Assembly (NCBI RefSeq): GCF_026262505.1
Contig: NC_067205.1
Location: 23,283,585 to 23,347,584 of the forward strand
Origin: Trichomonas vaginalis G3
Lineage: Eukaryota > Parabasalia > Trichomonadida > Trichomonadidae
Length of the DNA stretch: 64,000 bases
Reading direction: 5' to 3'
Shown here: positions 1-9,764 of the stretch, one piece after another
How the letters are laid out: each line of letters begins with the position of its first letter
Numbering within the stretch: position 1 is the stretch's first letter
Notes under the pieces: generated by a model
Databases searched by the model: none
Told to the model about the DNA's origin: nothing
The model's input: the letters and a program-made list of their open reading frames with translations, nothing else
Translations under genes and position numbers: made by a program

Positions 1-30
1 CTTGACCCTCAACAAGAGTATGCGGAGAAT

Positions 31-1251
31 ATGGAATATTTCCAGGAGTCTAAAAAAAATTCGGCTGACATAGTAGAAGAATATCGAAAAATGTTTGCCG
101 ACATACAAAAGACTCCAACACCAGATGAAAATATTCAGCATAGAATGGAAGTACTGAAAAAAAATGTACACAAATACAACAACCCTTTTTACTTACGAGC
201 ATTTAACGTTCAATCTTCGGATGAACTCGGTGAAGATAAAAGGTTAAATTTCAAGAAAACATATAGAAATGAAACATTGTTTAAAGTTCATTCAGAACCT
301 AGCCAAGATGGAAACAAACCTACTTTTGTTTCTGCAGACGATGGAACTACAATGAGATGGGGTCATAAAGCTAACCCGGATAGGTGGTTCATAAACTTAC
401 AACCTCAATTCCAAGAAGTTGTAGACGCAATGGAAGTGAATGGTGAACCAGATATAGCTGGTATTTTCAGCGCGGCTTTAATGCCATTGAAAGATATGAA
501 ACATGCAGATATTTTGGACCAGTATGAAATGAACATGGCTGATGGAAATATAACACCTGACGTTCTAAAACATTTATCTCAAAGAACTACACAGAACCAT
601 AGAGATGGTATATTTGGTGAAGAGTTTAGAAAGAAAGTTAGGGAGGGAGAAGGAAGAGAACCTATTGTACATGACCTTGCAAACGAAAGTTTACAAAATG
701 TCATAAAAACTTACTTTGCAGACAATGAACCGAGAAGGGATGAATATTTAAGAAAACTCAAATGGACAGTACCAAATGAAATGTTAGTATTGAAAAACAT
801 GTTCCTTGACAAAATAAAACCAACTACAGAAATAAACGACGCAAGACTGAAAGATTGGGTAGAAGCTTTCCCATTCACAAAAGATATAGTTGGTAACATG
901 GAAAGAAAACCAGAATGGCTACAAAAACATATATTTGGAAACGAGCATATTCCATATGGACAGGCACTGTTTGAAGAGCTTGAACCGGAAACTCAGGAAA
1001 GAGTCATGCAAACAATACGCGAAGACTCAAATACAGACTATGACAAACTCTTTCTAGGATATAGGTTACCTGAGATGGGCGACCAGAGCCAAAAGGCAAA
1101 AAGGACATGGGAAATTTGCAACATACTAGATGAACATAATGCAAAGATGCAACAACTTCAAGCAGAGGGCAATGAAGGAAAAAGAAGAGTTAAAAACTCA
1201 GTCAGGAAGAAAGTAAAGCTTGGTCGGAGTGGGTTCTATTATGACATATAA
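31..1251 (+). CDS. Hypothetical element-A protein, possibly partial
   Basis: This is a 406-residue, highly charged and largely helical protein of unknown family, directly upstream of the capsid gene in the same direction. The frame stays open from the left window edge to the ATG at 31, so the true start may lie outside the window. It ends in a basic tail (KRRVKNSVRKKVKLG) that could contact DNA. Only 32 bases separate its stop from the capsid start, which suggests it belongs to the morphogenesis block. A scaffold or core protein is possible, but I do not recognise the family. Confidence 0.6.
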   Translation: MEYFQESKKNSADIVEEYRKMFADIQKTPTPDENIQHRMEVLKKNVHKYNNPFYLRAFNVQSSDELGEDKRLNFKKTYRNETLFKVHSEPSQDGNKPTFVSADDGTTMRWGHKANPDRWFINLQPQFQEVVDAMEVNGEPDIAGIFSAALMPLKDMKHADILDQYEMNMADGNITPDVLKHLSQRTTQNHRDGIFGEEFRKKVREGEGREPIVHDLANESLQNVIKTYFADNEPRRDEYLRKLKWTVPNEMLVLKNMFLDKIKPTTEINDARLKDWVEAFPFTKDIVGNMERKPEWLQKHIFGNEHIPYGQALFEELEPETQERVMQTIREDSNTDYDKLFLGYRLPEMGDQSQKAKRTWEICNILDEHNAKMQQLQAEGNEGKRRVKNSVRKKVKLGRSGFYYDI

Positions 1252-1283
1252 ATCCAACTATTCTATATTTTTACTCATATGAA

Positions 1284-2890
1284 ATGTACGCCGCTCAGAA
1301 TATAACGCCAACAGTTTTGGATGCTATGAATGGAAATGTTTCCGAATGGTATAACGAATGCGACAATGCCATTAGAAGGTCAGAAATAGTTCCTGGAACT
1401 TACGAATATACAACTGCTGTTTCTTATGGAAATGTAGGTGAGTTTGGAGAAGGTTCTTCAACAACAGTAGATATTGCTTGCGACAGGTTTCATATAATTT
1501 CTATTGACAACTCTTTCTTATACGTGGAACAAGACATTGAAATAAAACCTTCTGCCAAGTTGTCTGACAAGAAAGGTTGCAATGGAATTTTCTATGTCGG
1601 ATACCAATATGCTCCAGAAGTTTTCATGGGATATAAGATATATTCTAACTCTGACTTAGTCCAAACAGTAACATGGGCAAACTATGAATGGTTCGCTTTG
1701 AGAAACTCAGTACAACCACAAGCTAGAGAACAAACAGACCAGTATGCAACTATTGAGAAAATAAGAAGACTTGACCCTAACGTTCCAGGAGTTTATGTTA
1801 ACCTTTCTGGACAAACTGCAGCAGCAGTAACCAAAGTAAAACTGAAACTTAGAGTTCCTTTGTCATCTTTCCTCATCTTCAGGTTTTTAAGATACTTGCC
1901 AAACTGGGCAGGAAAAATTTCTATCGAACTTACTCCAAGCAAAAATAACTTAGTCATTGCACCAACACAAGACCCATTCACTCTTACAGACGTAAAGGGG
2001 CAAATCAAACGTCATTCGCCGATTTTGCAAAGACAAAGTTGACTTAGACTTTGGTTTCTCAAACCTCAACACTGAAGTAAACTACTATTTCAATGCTGCT
2101 GGAACTGCTTGGGACCCAGTTAAGTTCACATGCGAAAAAGTTTGAATGCAAGAGAATAGAAAGCAGACTTGCAGTCTATATGTTGGACCCAGATATTTCA
2201 AATGCTTTAGCTGCCAAATATATTGCAGTTCCACTTATGTTCCCTATACACCAAATATCTGTCAAAGACTTTGCAGGTGAAGTTGGAAACCAAAGTGCTG
2301 ACCCAGGTGCAAGAACAGATATTGCCTTAACAACTGCAATGAAACATGCAGATACTATGTTTGTACTGTTCAGACGAACTATAAATGACTATTCTTGTTT
2401 CTACAACCCTGGTATTAAATACCATATAAACATAGATGGCAAATACTATCCAAGAGAAGAATATTCTACAGTTGAGGATATGAGGTCATACAACTTGACA
2501 TTAGATGCTATGAACTTTAACAACAACTTCACAACAACCATTAACCCTGAAATGCAAAGTTCTATTATGCCATATGTGAAAGTATGGACCCATACAGGAG
2601 CTCAAAACACTCAATATACAAATGGAGACCGTTCAAACTTTTGGCTTGGCATTCCATTTGCTGACTCAGAAGACTTTATGGGTGGTATTTCAACTGTTGG
2701 TACAGTTCAAATACAATATACTGGTGACAGAGACGGTCCAAATGAATTGAAAGCAAAGAAGTTTACAAAACCAATAGCACTTTTCACGGAAGATGCTCTT
2801 TTGAAGATTCGTTCGATGAAACCCGCTGGGGCTCCTCAGATTGGTATAACGACAGCTTCCATCGAGCAGATTTTGGCAGCAGGTCAGTAA
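1284..2890 (+). pseudogene. Major capsid protein-like gene of element A (broken)
   Basis: The region codes for a double-jelly-roll type capsid protein of the Polinton/adintovirus kind. It is recognised from its beta-rich sequence, its size (about 1.6 kb), and its place ahead of the small CCG-motif protein and the penton-like protein. The same gene set accompanies the better-preserved capsid gene at the right edge of the window. The gene is broken, with about one break. The start is chosen because the ATG follows a TTTTTACT...GAA leader of the type seen before other structural genes of this element. Family assignment rests on context and general sequence character, not on a database search. 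Confidence 0.65.
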
Positions 2891-3203
2891 GTTGTTCTTG
2901 AACTGACTTCTCTCCGTCAAATATTGACAGTACGCCAGTTTTGATATAATATTGTATTATAAACTTACCTTTAGAAATATCGGTCAGTTTTGTTGTTATA
3001 TTTTTGTCTGCTTCAAGAACTTTCACCATCTCGGTTATACCAACTTTCTTTGCTTTATGAAAATATTTTGGTTCAGCAAAGACTGCTATTCTATAACATT
3101 TTCCATTGTTTGTGTAAAGAACTACTCTGTCAATGAACTTGTATTGTTTGTGTGTGTAAACTTTGTTTTGCTTCAATTCGAAGAGATACTCAAATACGTC
3201 CAT
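2784..3203 (-). CDS. Hypothetical small element-A protein, divergent from the CCG gene
   Basis: This is a 139-residue protein on the minus strand of unknown family. Its start codon lies 18 bases from that of the gene at 3222, and the two are transcribed divergently. The shared spacer has the TTTTATTCTA-type motif found before structural genes of this element. Its tail overlaps the end of the capsid gene on the opposite strand by about 100 bases, which lowers confidence in the exact C-terminus. The body has ordinary soluble-protein composition and is unlikely to be a pure shadow frame. Confidence 0.5.
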   Translation of the reverse strand: MDVFEYLFELKQNKVYTHKQYKFIDRVVLYTNNGKCYRIAVFAEPKYFHKAKKVGITEMVKVLEADKNITTKLTDISKGKFIIQYYIKTGVLSIFDGEKSVQEQLTDLLPKSARWKLSLYQSEEPQRVSSNESSKEHLP

Positions 3204-3221
3204 CTTTTTATTCTAAGTAAA

Positions 3222-3803
3222 ATGTCATTTCCGAAAAATAGAAGCGTGAGTGTTTCAAAAGGTTTAATGGCGGTGGCAGATGTGAAGTTAAATTCACCAA
3301 CTCAAACAAACAGTCAAAGTGTTGTTGTCAATGTCAAAGAAAGAGATGTTGAAGTGGGGAAACCATACGAAGACGAAGATGATATAACAATTGTTCCTGT
3401 GAAAGAACAACCAACATATCCTGAAGTTAGCAGAGACTTAAGTTCTGTTGCAGATATTCGAAACGACTACCAACAACTTAAAGACAAACTTAAAACTCAG
3501 GAGAAGATTTGTCAAGCTTTGGGTATAATGTTAAACTTGGTCGAACACAACCCTGTAAAAGTGAACTCATATGTCATCGCACCTCATGAAATTTTGAAAG
3601 AACTATTGAAACTTTTGACAGAGGCAGACGATATAAACATCAAAGAAATAGAGCCCGACATTGCTTGCTGTGGTGTTTCATATAATGTCATTGACAAGAT
3701 ATACGTTATGAAAGGAGGTGAAACGTTGAACTTAAAATATAGTTTCCCAGACGTCATAAAAATATTTGACGACCACAACATTTCATTAAAATTTACTTGC
3801 TAA
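3222..3803 (+). CDS. CCG-motif protein of the capsid module
   Basis: This 193-residue protein has an acidic, proline-containing N-terminal half and a folded C-terminal half with the motif IACCGVSYN near residue 147. Element B has a counterpart at 60,597-61,223 with VSCCGTVAK at the matching place, followed by similar strands (KGGETLNLKYSF against KNGATTELHLTY). In both elements the gene lies between the capsid and penton-like genes, so I infer a virion or assembly role. The frame is open further upstream, but the ATG at 3222 is preferred: it has the late-type leader and gives the right spacing to the divergent gene. The function is otherwise unknown. Confidence 0.65.
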   Translation: MSFPKNRSVSVSKGLMAVADVKLNSPTQTNSQSVVVNVKERDVEVGKPYEDEDDITIVPVKEQPTYPEVSRDLSSVADIRNDYQQLKDKLKTQEKICQALGIMLNLVEHNPVKVNSYVIAPHEILKELLKLLTEADDINIKEIEPDIACCGVSYNVIDKIYVMKGGETLNLKYSFPDVIKIFDDHNISLKFTC

Positions 3804-3807
3804 GTAA

Positions 3808-4596
3808 ATGGCAGAAGACATAGTGGTTTATACTATTACGACTAAAAACCCTGAGTCATATAATTCTATAACAACAAACTTACAAAGTCCTCAAGGACGA
3901 TATTGTAAACTGACCTTAAACACGATGACGACTAAAGCCTGTTTTGCTCTTTTGACACCAGAAGACTTTGTTGTTGTGAATGGTAAAAAATACTTCTTTG
4001 AAGATACTTACTCAGATATACCACCAACAGGTTTTGTTGACTTATTTAATACTTTAAGGACGGATGTAACATGTGCTGCAACTAGAGCAGGTTTCATTAT
4101 GTTTGGATGTCCGACTGAGTTTAGTATAAACGATATGAGCTATAATACAAAACTTATATCTGGTTTTTACTACCAACAGTTTCCTATAACAGGAAAAGGT
4201 GTCATACAAGGTTTGTCTGTTCCATTGACTTTAAGTACACCTATTTTATATATTGTTTCAAACTTAGGTTCAAAGTGCTATTCGAATGTCGACAGAAACT
4301 ACTATGACCAAAAGATACTCATGCGTATAAACAACACTTTCTCTGCTGGTTTGCCTATTGTTCATTCGAATGCAGAATTTTCAGCTTTAGTAAACTCAAA
4401 CACTTTAGCAAACATAAACTTAACCTTAGTCGACGCAAACTTTGTTCCTGTAAAACTTTTATGTCCTATGTATTTGTCAATGACGGCAGAAAGTTTCGAA
4501 TTGGAAGATGCAACTGGTGAAAGTATTGTACTACAAGAACAACTTCAACAACAAATAGCTCAAGAACAACAAATGCAACAACAAAGTCAAGAATAA
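3808..4596 (+). CDS. Penton-like minor capsid protein
   Basis: This 262-residue beta-rich protein starts four bases after the CCG-motif gene. Its C-terminal strand pattern (ANINLTLVDANFVPVKL, then LSMTAES) is typical of single-jelly-roll penton proteins of Polintons and adenovirus-like elements. The last 35 residues are glutamine-rich (LQQQIAQEQQMQQQ). The homologous position in element B is filled by the gene at 59,390-60,100, which ends in a similar pattern. The ATG follows a TTTACTTGCTAAGTAA leader. The penton assignment is inferred from fold pattern and gene order. Confidence 0.55.
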   Translation: MAEDIVVYTITTKNPESYNSITTNLQSPQGRYCKLTLNTMTTKACFALLTPEDFVVVNGKKYFFEDTYSDIPPTGFVDLFNTLRTDVTCAATRAGFIMFGCPTEFSINDMSYNTKLISGFYYQQFPITGKGVIQGLSVPLTLSTPILYIVSNLGSKCYSNVDRNYYDQKILMRINNTFSAGLPIVHSNAEFSALVNSNTLANINLTLVDANFVPVKLLCPMYLSMTAESFELEDATGESIVLQEQLQQQIAQEQQMQQQSQE

Positions 4597-4625
4597 AAAA
4601 AATATTTTTTTTTATTTTTATAAAA
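4597..4625 (+). promoter_or_regulatory. T-rich upstream motif before the helicase gene
   Basis: The 29 bases between the penton stop and the helicase ATG are an A tract, ATATT and long T runs ending in TTTATTTTTATAAAA. Nearly the same string precedes several KilA-N and other non-structural genes of this element. It differs from the shorter TTTTTACT...TAA leader found before structural genes. I read it as a promoter of an early-type class; this is inference from position and recurrence. Confidence 0.5.
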
Positions 4626-5861
4626 ATGTACAGAATAGACGTTTCAGATTTTTATGACTTCCAAGCGTTCAGAAATATGTGTCCATTTAGAGACTATAAC
4701 AAAGCAGTCGAGAATTTGAAACGTTTAGTCATTTATGTCGACTCTGCCCCAGAATGTTATGTCATGAAAGAATGGGATGTTGTCTTTAACAAACCAAGAG
4801 CGACAATAGTTTCAGAACAAGAATGTAGACAGAAACTTAAGAAAATAAAAGTCGTACAAGTTGGTATGAAGATGTTAGATGCTTGGGATATCTTATTGTC
4901 AAAGTTAGAAGATTTTTCAGTTCGTGGTATAAAGTTCTATACACCATCTCCAAACTTCTATTCTATCTTCACTGGATATAAATACGAACAAGTAGAATGG
5001 AAAGAAAATGTTATAGAAGCTTGGTTAGACCATGTCAAAGAAATTATATGCAATGGAAACGAAAGAGTCTATGAGTATATCTTATGTTGGTTTGCAAACA
5101 TCTTACAACATCCAAGTGCTAAAAATGAAACTGCTCTCATTATAATTGGAAAACAAGGAACTGGTAAGAACACTTTCTTTACAGATATCTTATGCAAACT
5201 GTTAGAGGGCTATTCGAACCCGAATATGACAAACTTAGAAAACATCTGTGGCAAGTTTAACTCCTCAATAGAGAATATGAAACTTATAGTATGTAACGAA
5301 CTTCAAAGTATAGATACAACAAAAGTTTTGAACTCAGATGCTTTGAAGAGTCTTATAACAGACAAAGTTGGAGTTGTTGAAAGAAAATATAAAGACCAAA
5401 GAGTTTGTGAAAATGTTGCAAACTTCATTATGGTTTCAAACAATTCTGTTCCGATGAAGTTAGAAAGTTCTGACAGAAGATATGTAGTTGTCAGAACGTC
5501 AGAAGCTCATATGCAAGATACAGAATATTTTGACGACTTAGCAGAAACTTTGACATCTGACTTTTACAACCACTTGTTCTCATATTTTATGACATTAGAT
5601 ATTTCAAAGTTCAATCCAAGACAAATTCCACATACCGAAGAGAGACAAACATTGTTAGAAGCAAACAAGAGTGTATATGAACTGTTTATAGATGAGACTA
5701 ACTTTGAGTGTTTAGATGAAAGGTCATTGTACGATTCATATAAACAATATTGTCAAGAATATGGTTATATGGCAGCGTCTAAACGAACATTCTTGGCAAA
5801 TGTCAAAAATCTTTTAGATGTTCAGAACGGCGTATATACAAAGAAAAATTTTTCTGAGTAA
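4626..5861 (+). CDS. SF3 (D5-like) replicative helicase
   Basis: This 411-residue superfamily 3 helicase is expected to unwind the element's DNA during replication. Walker A is GKQGTGKNT near residue 178, followed by a Walker B-type LIVCNEL near residue 220 and a sensor-like NFIMVSNNSVPM with a later SSDRRYVVV arginine motif. These match the helicase half of the element-B primase-helicase (GLQGTGKN, NFIFVTNN, GDRRYVVLR). Unlike that protein, it has no recognisable primase domain in its roughly 130 N-terminal residues. It lies downstream of the penton-like gene and has the T-rich upstream motif typical of non-structural genes here. Confidence 0.85.
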   Translation: MYRIDVSDFYDFQAFRNMCPFRDYNKAVENLKRLVIYVDSAPECYVMKEWDVVFNKPRATIVSEQECRQKLKKIKVVQVGMKMLDAWDILLSKLEDFSVRGIKFYTPSPNFYSIFTGYKYEQVEWKENVIEAWLDHVKEIICNGNERVYEYILCWFANILQHPSAKNETALIIIGKQGTGKNTFFTDILCKLLEGYSNPNMTNLENICGKFNSSIENMKLIVCNELQSIDTTKVLNSDALKSLITDKVGVVERKYKDQRVCENVANFIMVSNNSVPMKLESSDRRYVVVRTSEAHMQDTEYFDDLAETLTSDFYNHLFSYFMTLDISKFNPRQIPHTEERQTLLEANKSVYELFIDETNFECLDERSLYDSYKQYCQEYGYMAASKRTFLANVKNLLDVQNGVYTKKNFSE

Positions 5862-5896
5862 ATTTAAAAAAAATATTTTTTTATCCGATAGAAAAG

Positions 5897-6310
5897 ATGA
5901 TGAAATATATTTCAGTCAACAAGTACATGACAGAAGTCAAAGAAGAACTAGACCCATTCGCTTATTTGAATGTTTACTTCTACCATTTTGAAAAGTCTAC
6001 ATTTGACAAAGTTTGGAACATCGAACCAGTTAAGTTTGCTATTGTGACTAAAAATGGTGCGAAATTTGAAGACTTAGACATAGAAGGTTTTTAGCAGTCA
6101 AGAAAATTTTGACAGAAGGTTCTCAAACCTTAAAGAAGGCAAAGCATACAAACTTGTTATACCTTATGAACCAAAGAAAGCAGACGACTATGAATATTAT
6201 GAGTCTAAGATAGTTGAAGTTCAAGGTAAATTGGGTAAAAAGATTTTAGAGTCTAAGCCAGTGTTTGCTCCTAAAGAGGAAGGAACATTGACATTGACCC
6301 AGAAATGTTC
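5897..6310 (+). pseudogene. Small hypothetical element-A gene (broken)
   Basis: A short gene follows the helicase, with an A/T-rich leader containing TTTTTTTATCCG, a string also seen before the KilA-N gene at 9,065. The product starts MMKYISVNKYMTEVK and is mixed alpha/beta with no recognised domain. The gene is broken, with about one break, and its 3' limit is uncertain because a pyrimidine-rich stretch follows (about 6,350-6,430). No function can be assigned. Confidence 0.4.
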
Positions 6311-6505
6311 TAAAAATAAAATTTTATTTTTACATTCATATCTCACCTTCTCTGGAACTGGTTCAGGTTTTTCTCTCTTCTTCTACTTTCTTTTCTTTCT
6401 TTTCTCTCTTCTTCTTTTCTTCTCTCTGGTGGAGTTATGTCAAATTTGTGCGCACATATTTATGTAAAAGTTCTTTGTCCTTTAATAGCTCTTCTATTCT
6501 GTTTC

Positions 6506-6784
6506 CTATTTCATCTTCAAGAACAGCGCATGTGTCTTCTTGCATTCTAAGAACTTTTGTTGGACTTCATCTTTCCAATCGGCGTCATCTCTGTCAACAA
6601 GTCTGTCATTGACAAATTTTAAGACTTCTCTGCTTAATGTTTTATGGTTCTTGTCATATTCCCAGAAACAGAACTTTAGAACAAATTCACCTTTCTTGTT
6701 TACACTATGTAAGATTTTATGGTCGACAGATGTTTTGCTGTCAAAAAGCTTGTCTCGAATATAGATAGCGAAATCGCTAGACAT
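6506..6784 (-). CDS. Hypothetical small element-A protein
   Basis: This short charged protein (about 92 residues, beginning MSSDFAIYIRDKLFDSK) is divergent from the packaging ATPase gene and shares a 36-base A/T-rich spacer with it. It has a helical C-terminal half and no recognised domain. The start is set at the first true ATG. It may be incomplete at its C-terminus. Similar small ORFs near packaging genes in related elements are often virion components, but nothing in the sequence proves that here. Confidence 0.4.
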   Translation of the reverse strand: MSSDFAIYIRDKLFDSKTSVDHKILHSVNKKGEFVLKFCFWEYDKNHKTLSREVLKFVNDRLVDRDDADWKDEVQQKFLECKKTHALFLKMK

Positions 6785-6820
6785 TTTCAAAAAGATAAAA
6801 ATTTTAATTTTTCTAAAAAT

Positions 6821-7696
6821 ATGTTAGAAAAAAAGTTTGCTGACATTGACAAGAAATTTGAGAATGTTTTGAAGAAGAACAAGAGGAAGTTAGAAAATGC
6901 TCAGATAAAGCCTATACATGACAAGTTCTTATTTGCTCAGAATGGTATAACAGGTCTAATTGCACCACCTGGGTCGGGTAAGACTTTCACTTATCTTAAA
7001 ATGGCTGCACAACAACAAGAACTAGATGAGAAGAACCCATTCTATGAGTTAGTTGTTATTTGTTCGACTTCTGGTCAATTTGACCAAACCGTCAATTCGT
7101 TCAAAGATATTATAAAGAAGTCTAAGTTAGTATGTATAAAAGACTCTGAGTTGTTAGATTGGATAAAGAAGTACCAAAGAAGAGTTTTGAAGTATAATGC
7201 TATAAATGAGTATATAAATTCGAAGTTTAAAGACCCAAATGAGGAAATGCAGAGAATATTAGAGAAGAAACACTTCAGAAACAAACAGAAAGAGATAGAA
7301 TACATTTCGAAGAAATTGCAATCTTACGATTGGAAGACATACCCTCATAGGTGTCTTCTTATCTTAGATGACTTTGCTTCTCATCCTTTGTTAAAGAACA
7401 GAGAACAAGACATGTGTCGAATTCTCAAGAAGCTCAGACACTTTAACATCTCAGTTGTCATTTGTGTACAGACAGCAAAGAGTTTAAGTAAGGATGTTAA
7501 AAGAATACTTACTGATATCATACTTTTCCCTGGATTGTCCGAAGACGATTTCATGGAACTTATGAAAGAGTCCATGGCAGGTAAGTTTGACAGACATGAA
7601 CTATGGGAGAAGTACAAAGTCATACAAGACCCTCATACTTCTTTCAGAATTCATATCTACGCAAACAAAGTTCAAATTGTAAAAAGTCAAGCTTGA
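6821..7696 (+). CDS. FtsK/HerA-type genome packaging ATPase
   Basis: This 291-residue packaging ATPase would pump element DNA into capsids. It has Walker A APPGSGKT at about residue 50 and a Walker B HRCLLILDDFA at about residue 180. An ISVVICVQTA segment follows, as in the A32-like packaging ATPases of Polintons and NCLDV. Element B has a counterpart at 62,320-63,147 (GKQNKGKT, SLIFLDDA). The frame is open further 5', but the ATG at 6821 is chosen because the earlier ATG at 6719 would overlap the divergent gene. The last residues (FRIHIYANKVQIVK) match the usual beta ending of the family. Confidence 0.8.
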   Translation: MLEKKFADIDKKFENVLKKNKRKLENAQIKPIHDKFLFAQNGITGLIAPPGSGKTFTYLKMAAQQQELDEKNPFYELVVICSTSGQFDQTVNSFKDIIKKSKLVCIKDSELLDWIKKYQRRVLKYNAINEYINSKFKDPNEEMQRILEKKHFRNKQKEIEYISKKLQSYDWKTYPHRCLLILDDFASHPLLKNREQDMCRILKKLRHFNISVVICVQTAKSLSKDVKRILTDIILFPGLSEDDFMELMKESMAGKFDRHELWEKYKVIQDPHTSFRIHIYANKVQIVKSQA

Positions 7697-7796
7697 AAAA
7701 TGTAAGTGTTTGAGTCTTAGTCTGTTGTGGTGCTGGGGTTGTCGGTTCTTCTGGTTTTGGAATGGACTCGGTTGGTGGAACGTCAGTCATTCGTTT

Positions 7797-8157
7797 GTGT
7801 CCTGTCGGAAGGAAGGACTTTTCCTGTTGGAAGGAAGAACTTTTTCCTGTCGGATGGAAGGACTTTTCCTGTCGGAAAGAAAAACTTTTCCTGTCGGAAA
7901 GAAAAACTTTTCCTGTCGGAAAGAAAATTTTTTCCTGTTGGAAGGAAAAACTTTTTCTGAAGGTCGACCAAAAAGTTCTCAATTTTCGAAAATTTGAATG
8001 GTTTACGGACGGACAACTGGAAAAACTTTTCCTGTTGGAAAGAAAAACTTTTCCTGTCGGAAAGAAAAACTTTTCCTGTCGGAAGGAAGGACTCGGAATG
8101 CCAGAAGGAAGGACTCGGAATGCCAGAAGGAAGGACTCGGAATGCCAGAAGGATTTG
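7797..8157. repeat. 22-bp tandem repeat arrays between ATPase and KilA-N genes
   Basis: Two related arrays fill this gap. The first has a unit of 22 bases containing TTTTCCTGTCGGAAAGAA (exact spacing seen at 7863, 7885 and 7907) and is repeated on both sides of a short unique stretch near 7,960-8,020. Each unit holds the small palindrome TTCC-TGTC-GGAA. The second array, about 8,089-8,155, repeats a 22-base GGAAGGACTCGGAATGCCAG unit three times. Because 22 is not a multiple of three, each repeat changes the reading frame. The long frames seen on both strands are therefore treated as non-coding by-products. Confidence 0.8.
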
Positions 8158-8225
8158 ACAAGGCAATTTAACTTATAGAGCTACCTGAGCCATCTGAAGT
8201 CAAGCGTAAAAATAAAGAGTGCAAT

Positions 8226-9065
8226 TTACTCTACTTGTTTGAAGTTGTCAAAATACTCTGTTATTTTTTCTTTCAGTAGCGGCAAATCTTCTTTGAAGGT
8301 AAGAATTGTACAACCTTTCATATCATAGTGTGTTTGAGGTAACGTATCTTGAACTATTTGTTTCACATCTTCATTTGGGGTCATTGAAATCGGTAAGTTT
8401 TCGCGATAGAACCAATTTCTGTCAGATTTGTAAATCTTAGCAAGGTCGTAAAAGCTTTTGTTGTTTCTTCTGACTAAATGCAACATAACCATATCTCTGT
8501 CTTCTTCATTTTCCATCTCTTCAGTATAAATCATATACTTATAGTTCTTTTCCTTTCCTTTTGGTACTGAACGCGGTATTCTTTTCTGTATGCTTTTATC
8601 TTTTGCTTCAAGCTTGTTTTCCATCTCTTCACGTTCTTGTCTATGAATTTCGTCAAGAAGTTTACAAACATACCAAGCATAACGAGGTGAAGCCCACATT
8701 GCAACAGCATTTACTAAAAGTCTATGAACATACCAACCTCTTAAACCGTTTGGCAATTTTTCACGATTTTCATGAGTTTTAGGCGAGTAAGATTTTTTAC
8801 TTACTCGCTGTTCTTCACTGTTTTCAGAAAAAAGTATGTCTCGCTGTGCTTCGCTCAAAAATTCTTGTGTGCTTTGGTTCCTAAACCAGTCTTGTGGTTT
8901 CTTAGTATCTGGAGCAAAACATGCTGTCAAAATACTTTGCATTTGGTACATATCGTCTTTGACCGAACGAATGAGACGGAGTTGTTTGTTAAACTGTATG
9001 TACTCGTATTCTTCATTTATGGCTTCATGAACGATAGCAGTTGTTGTGTTCTCTGTTGTTGACAT
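8226..9065 (-). CDS. KilA-N domain protein 1
   Basis: This 279-residue KilA-N family DNA-binding protein is common in large DNA viruses, phages and Polintons. The signature runs from about residue 55 to 140: KPQDWFRNQSTQEFL, then LVNAVAMWASPRYAWYVCKLLDE. A coiled, charged linker follows, then a C-terminal domain of about 100 residues that I do not recognise. The upstream region (minus strand) has the T-rich motif and TTTTTTTATCCG. It is the first of three KilA-N-type genes in this element and is likely a regulator, but the target is unknown. Confidence 0.8.
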   Translation of the reverse strand: MSTTENTTTAIVHEAINEEYEYIQFNKQLRLIRSVKDDMYQMQSILTACFAPDTKKPQDWFRNQSTQEFLSEAQRDILFSENSEEQRVSKKSYSPKTHENREKLPNGLRGWYVHRLLVNAVAMWASPRYAWYVCKLLDEIHRQEREEMENKLEAKDKSIQKRIPRSVPKGKEKNYKYMIYTEEMENEEDRDMVMLHLVRRNNKSFYDLAKIYKSDRNWFYRENLPISMTPNEDVKQIVQDTLPQTHYDMKGCTILTFKEDLPLLKEKITEYFDNFKQVE

Positions 9066-9152
9066 ATCTGTCTTTATATTCCGGATAAAAAAATAAAAAA
9101 AATAAAATTAGCGTTATTTTCTATCTTGTATAAAAGACCAAAAATAAACGCT

Positions 9153-9764
9153 TTACATGTATTTTTCAGCAACTTCGTCAAATAATTTTATAGCTTTGTC
9201 GATCTCATCTACTTCAAACGTTTCTTTACCTTTCGTGGGAGCACCATACATTTTCTCAAACTTTTCAAGCAGTTCTGTTTCTGCAGCTCTCATATCGTTA
9301 ACAAACACAACCTTGACTCTATTGACTGTACTGTCATATCTTTTAGTTATATTAAATGTTCTTCCTATCTTATATCTCTTTGTATTGAAGTCTTTCGGTT
9401 TCTGAACGATATAAAGTAAGCCTTCACTGCAACGTTCAGTATCGAATGAACCATATGTTATGAAATTATATCCAACAACTGGGTCAATCCAGAACAAAAC
9501 TAGTGGTATAAGACTTTTGTCTATAAGATATGCTGTAGTTCCATGAAATCTTACCGATATCAAAAGCTCAGGATTTCTTGTCAAAATTTTCTGACTAGAA
9601 GCATTTCTAACCCAGTCCTTTGCTCTCTTTCCAGATGGTGTTAAAATGTCTGACAAAGAATATTTTTTGTATTTCTTTGAGTATCTTACGTTTAAATCAC
9701 CTATTCTAACCACTTTGGTGTCATTGTCTATCTTTCTAACTGTTTCAAACTCAATGTTTAACAT
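9153..9764 (-). CDS. KilA-N-like protein with GIY-YIG-type (T5orf172) domain
   Basis: This 203-residue two-domain protein has an N-terminal KilA-N-like part (KDWVRNASSQKIL, then PLVLFWIDPVVGYNF). The C-terminal part is of the T5orf172/GIY-YIG type, with GLLYIVQKPKD, YKIGRTFNITKRY and a conserved AAETELLEKFEKMYG. Such KilA-N/GIY-YIG fusions are known from viruses and phages and suggest a sequence-directed nuclease. The frame extends six codons further upstream without an ATG, so the start is set at 9764. The upstream T-rich motif ends TTGTATGTAAGAACAG, close to the TTGTAAGAAC leader of the two genes that follow on this strand. Confidence 0.7.
   Translation of the reverse strand: MLNIEFETVRKIDNDTKVVRIGDLNVRYSKKYKKYSLSDILTPSGKRAKDWVRNASSQKILTRNPELLISVRFHGTTAYLIDKSLIPLVLFWIDPVVGYNFITYGSFDTERCSEGLLYIVQKPKDFNTKRYKIGRTFNITKRYDSTVNRVKVVFVNDMRAAETELLEKFEKMYGAPTKGKETFEVDEIDKAIKLFDEVAEKYM

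Noticed and set aside
2952-3221. N-terminal extension of the CCG-motif frame
   Set aside because: It overlaps the divergent 139-residue gene, is rich in F, Y and C as expected for antisense sequence, and the late-type leader marks the ATG at 3222.
7644-8178. Long open frames on both strands through the 22-bp arrays (PTGKVFLSDRKSFSF-type repeats)
   Set aside because: The period of 22 is not a multiple of three and frames are open on both strands at once because the repeat lacks stops. They share no start signal or leader of the element.
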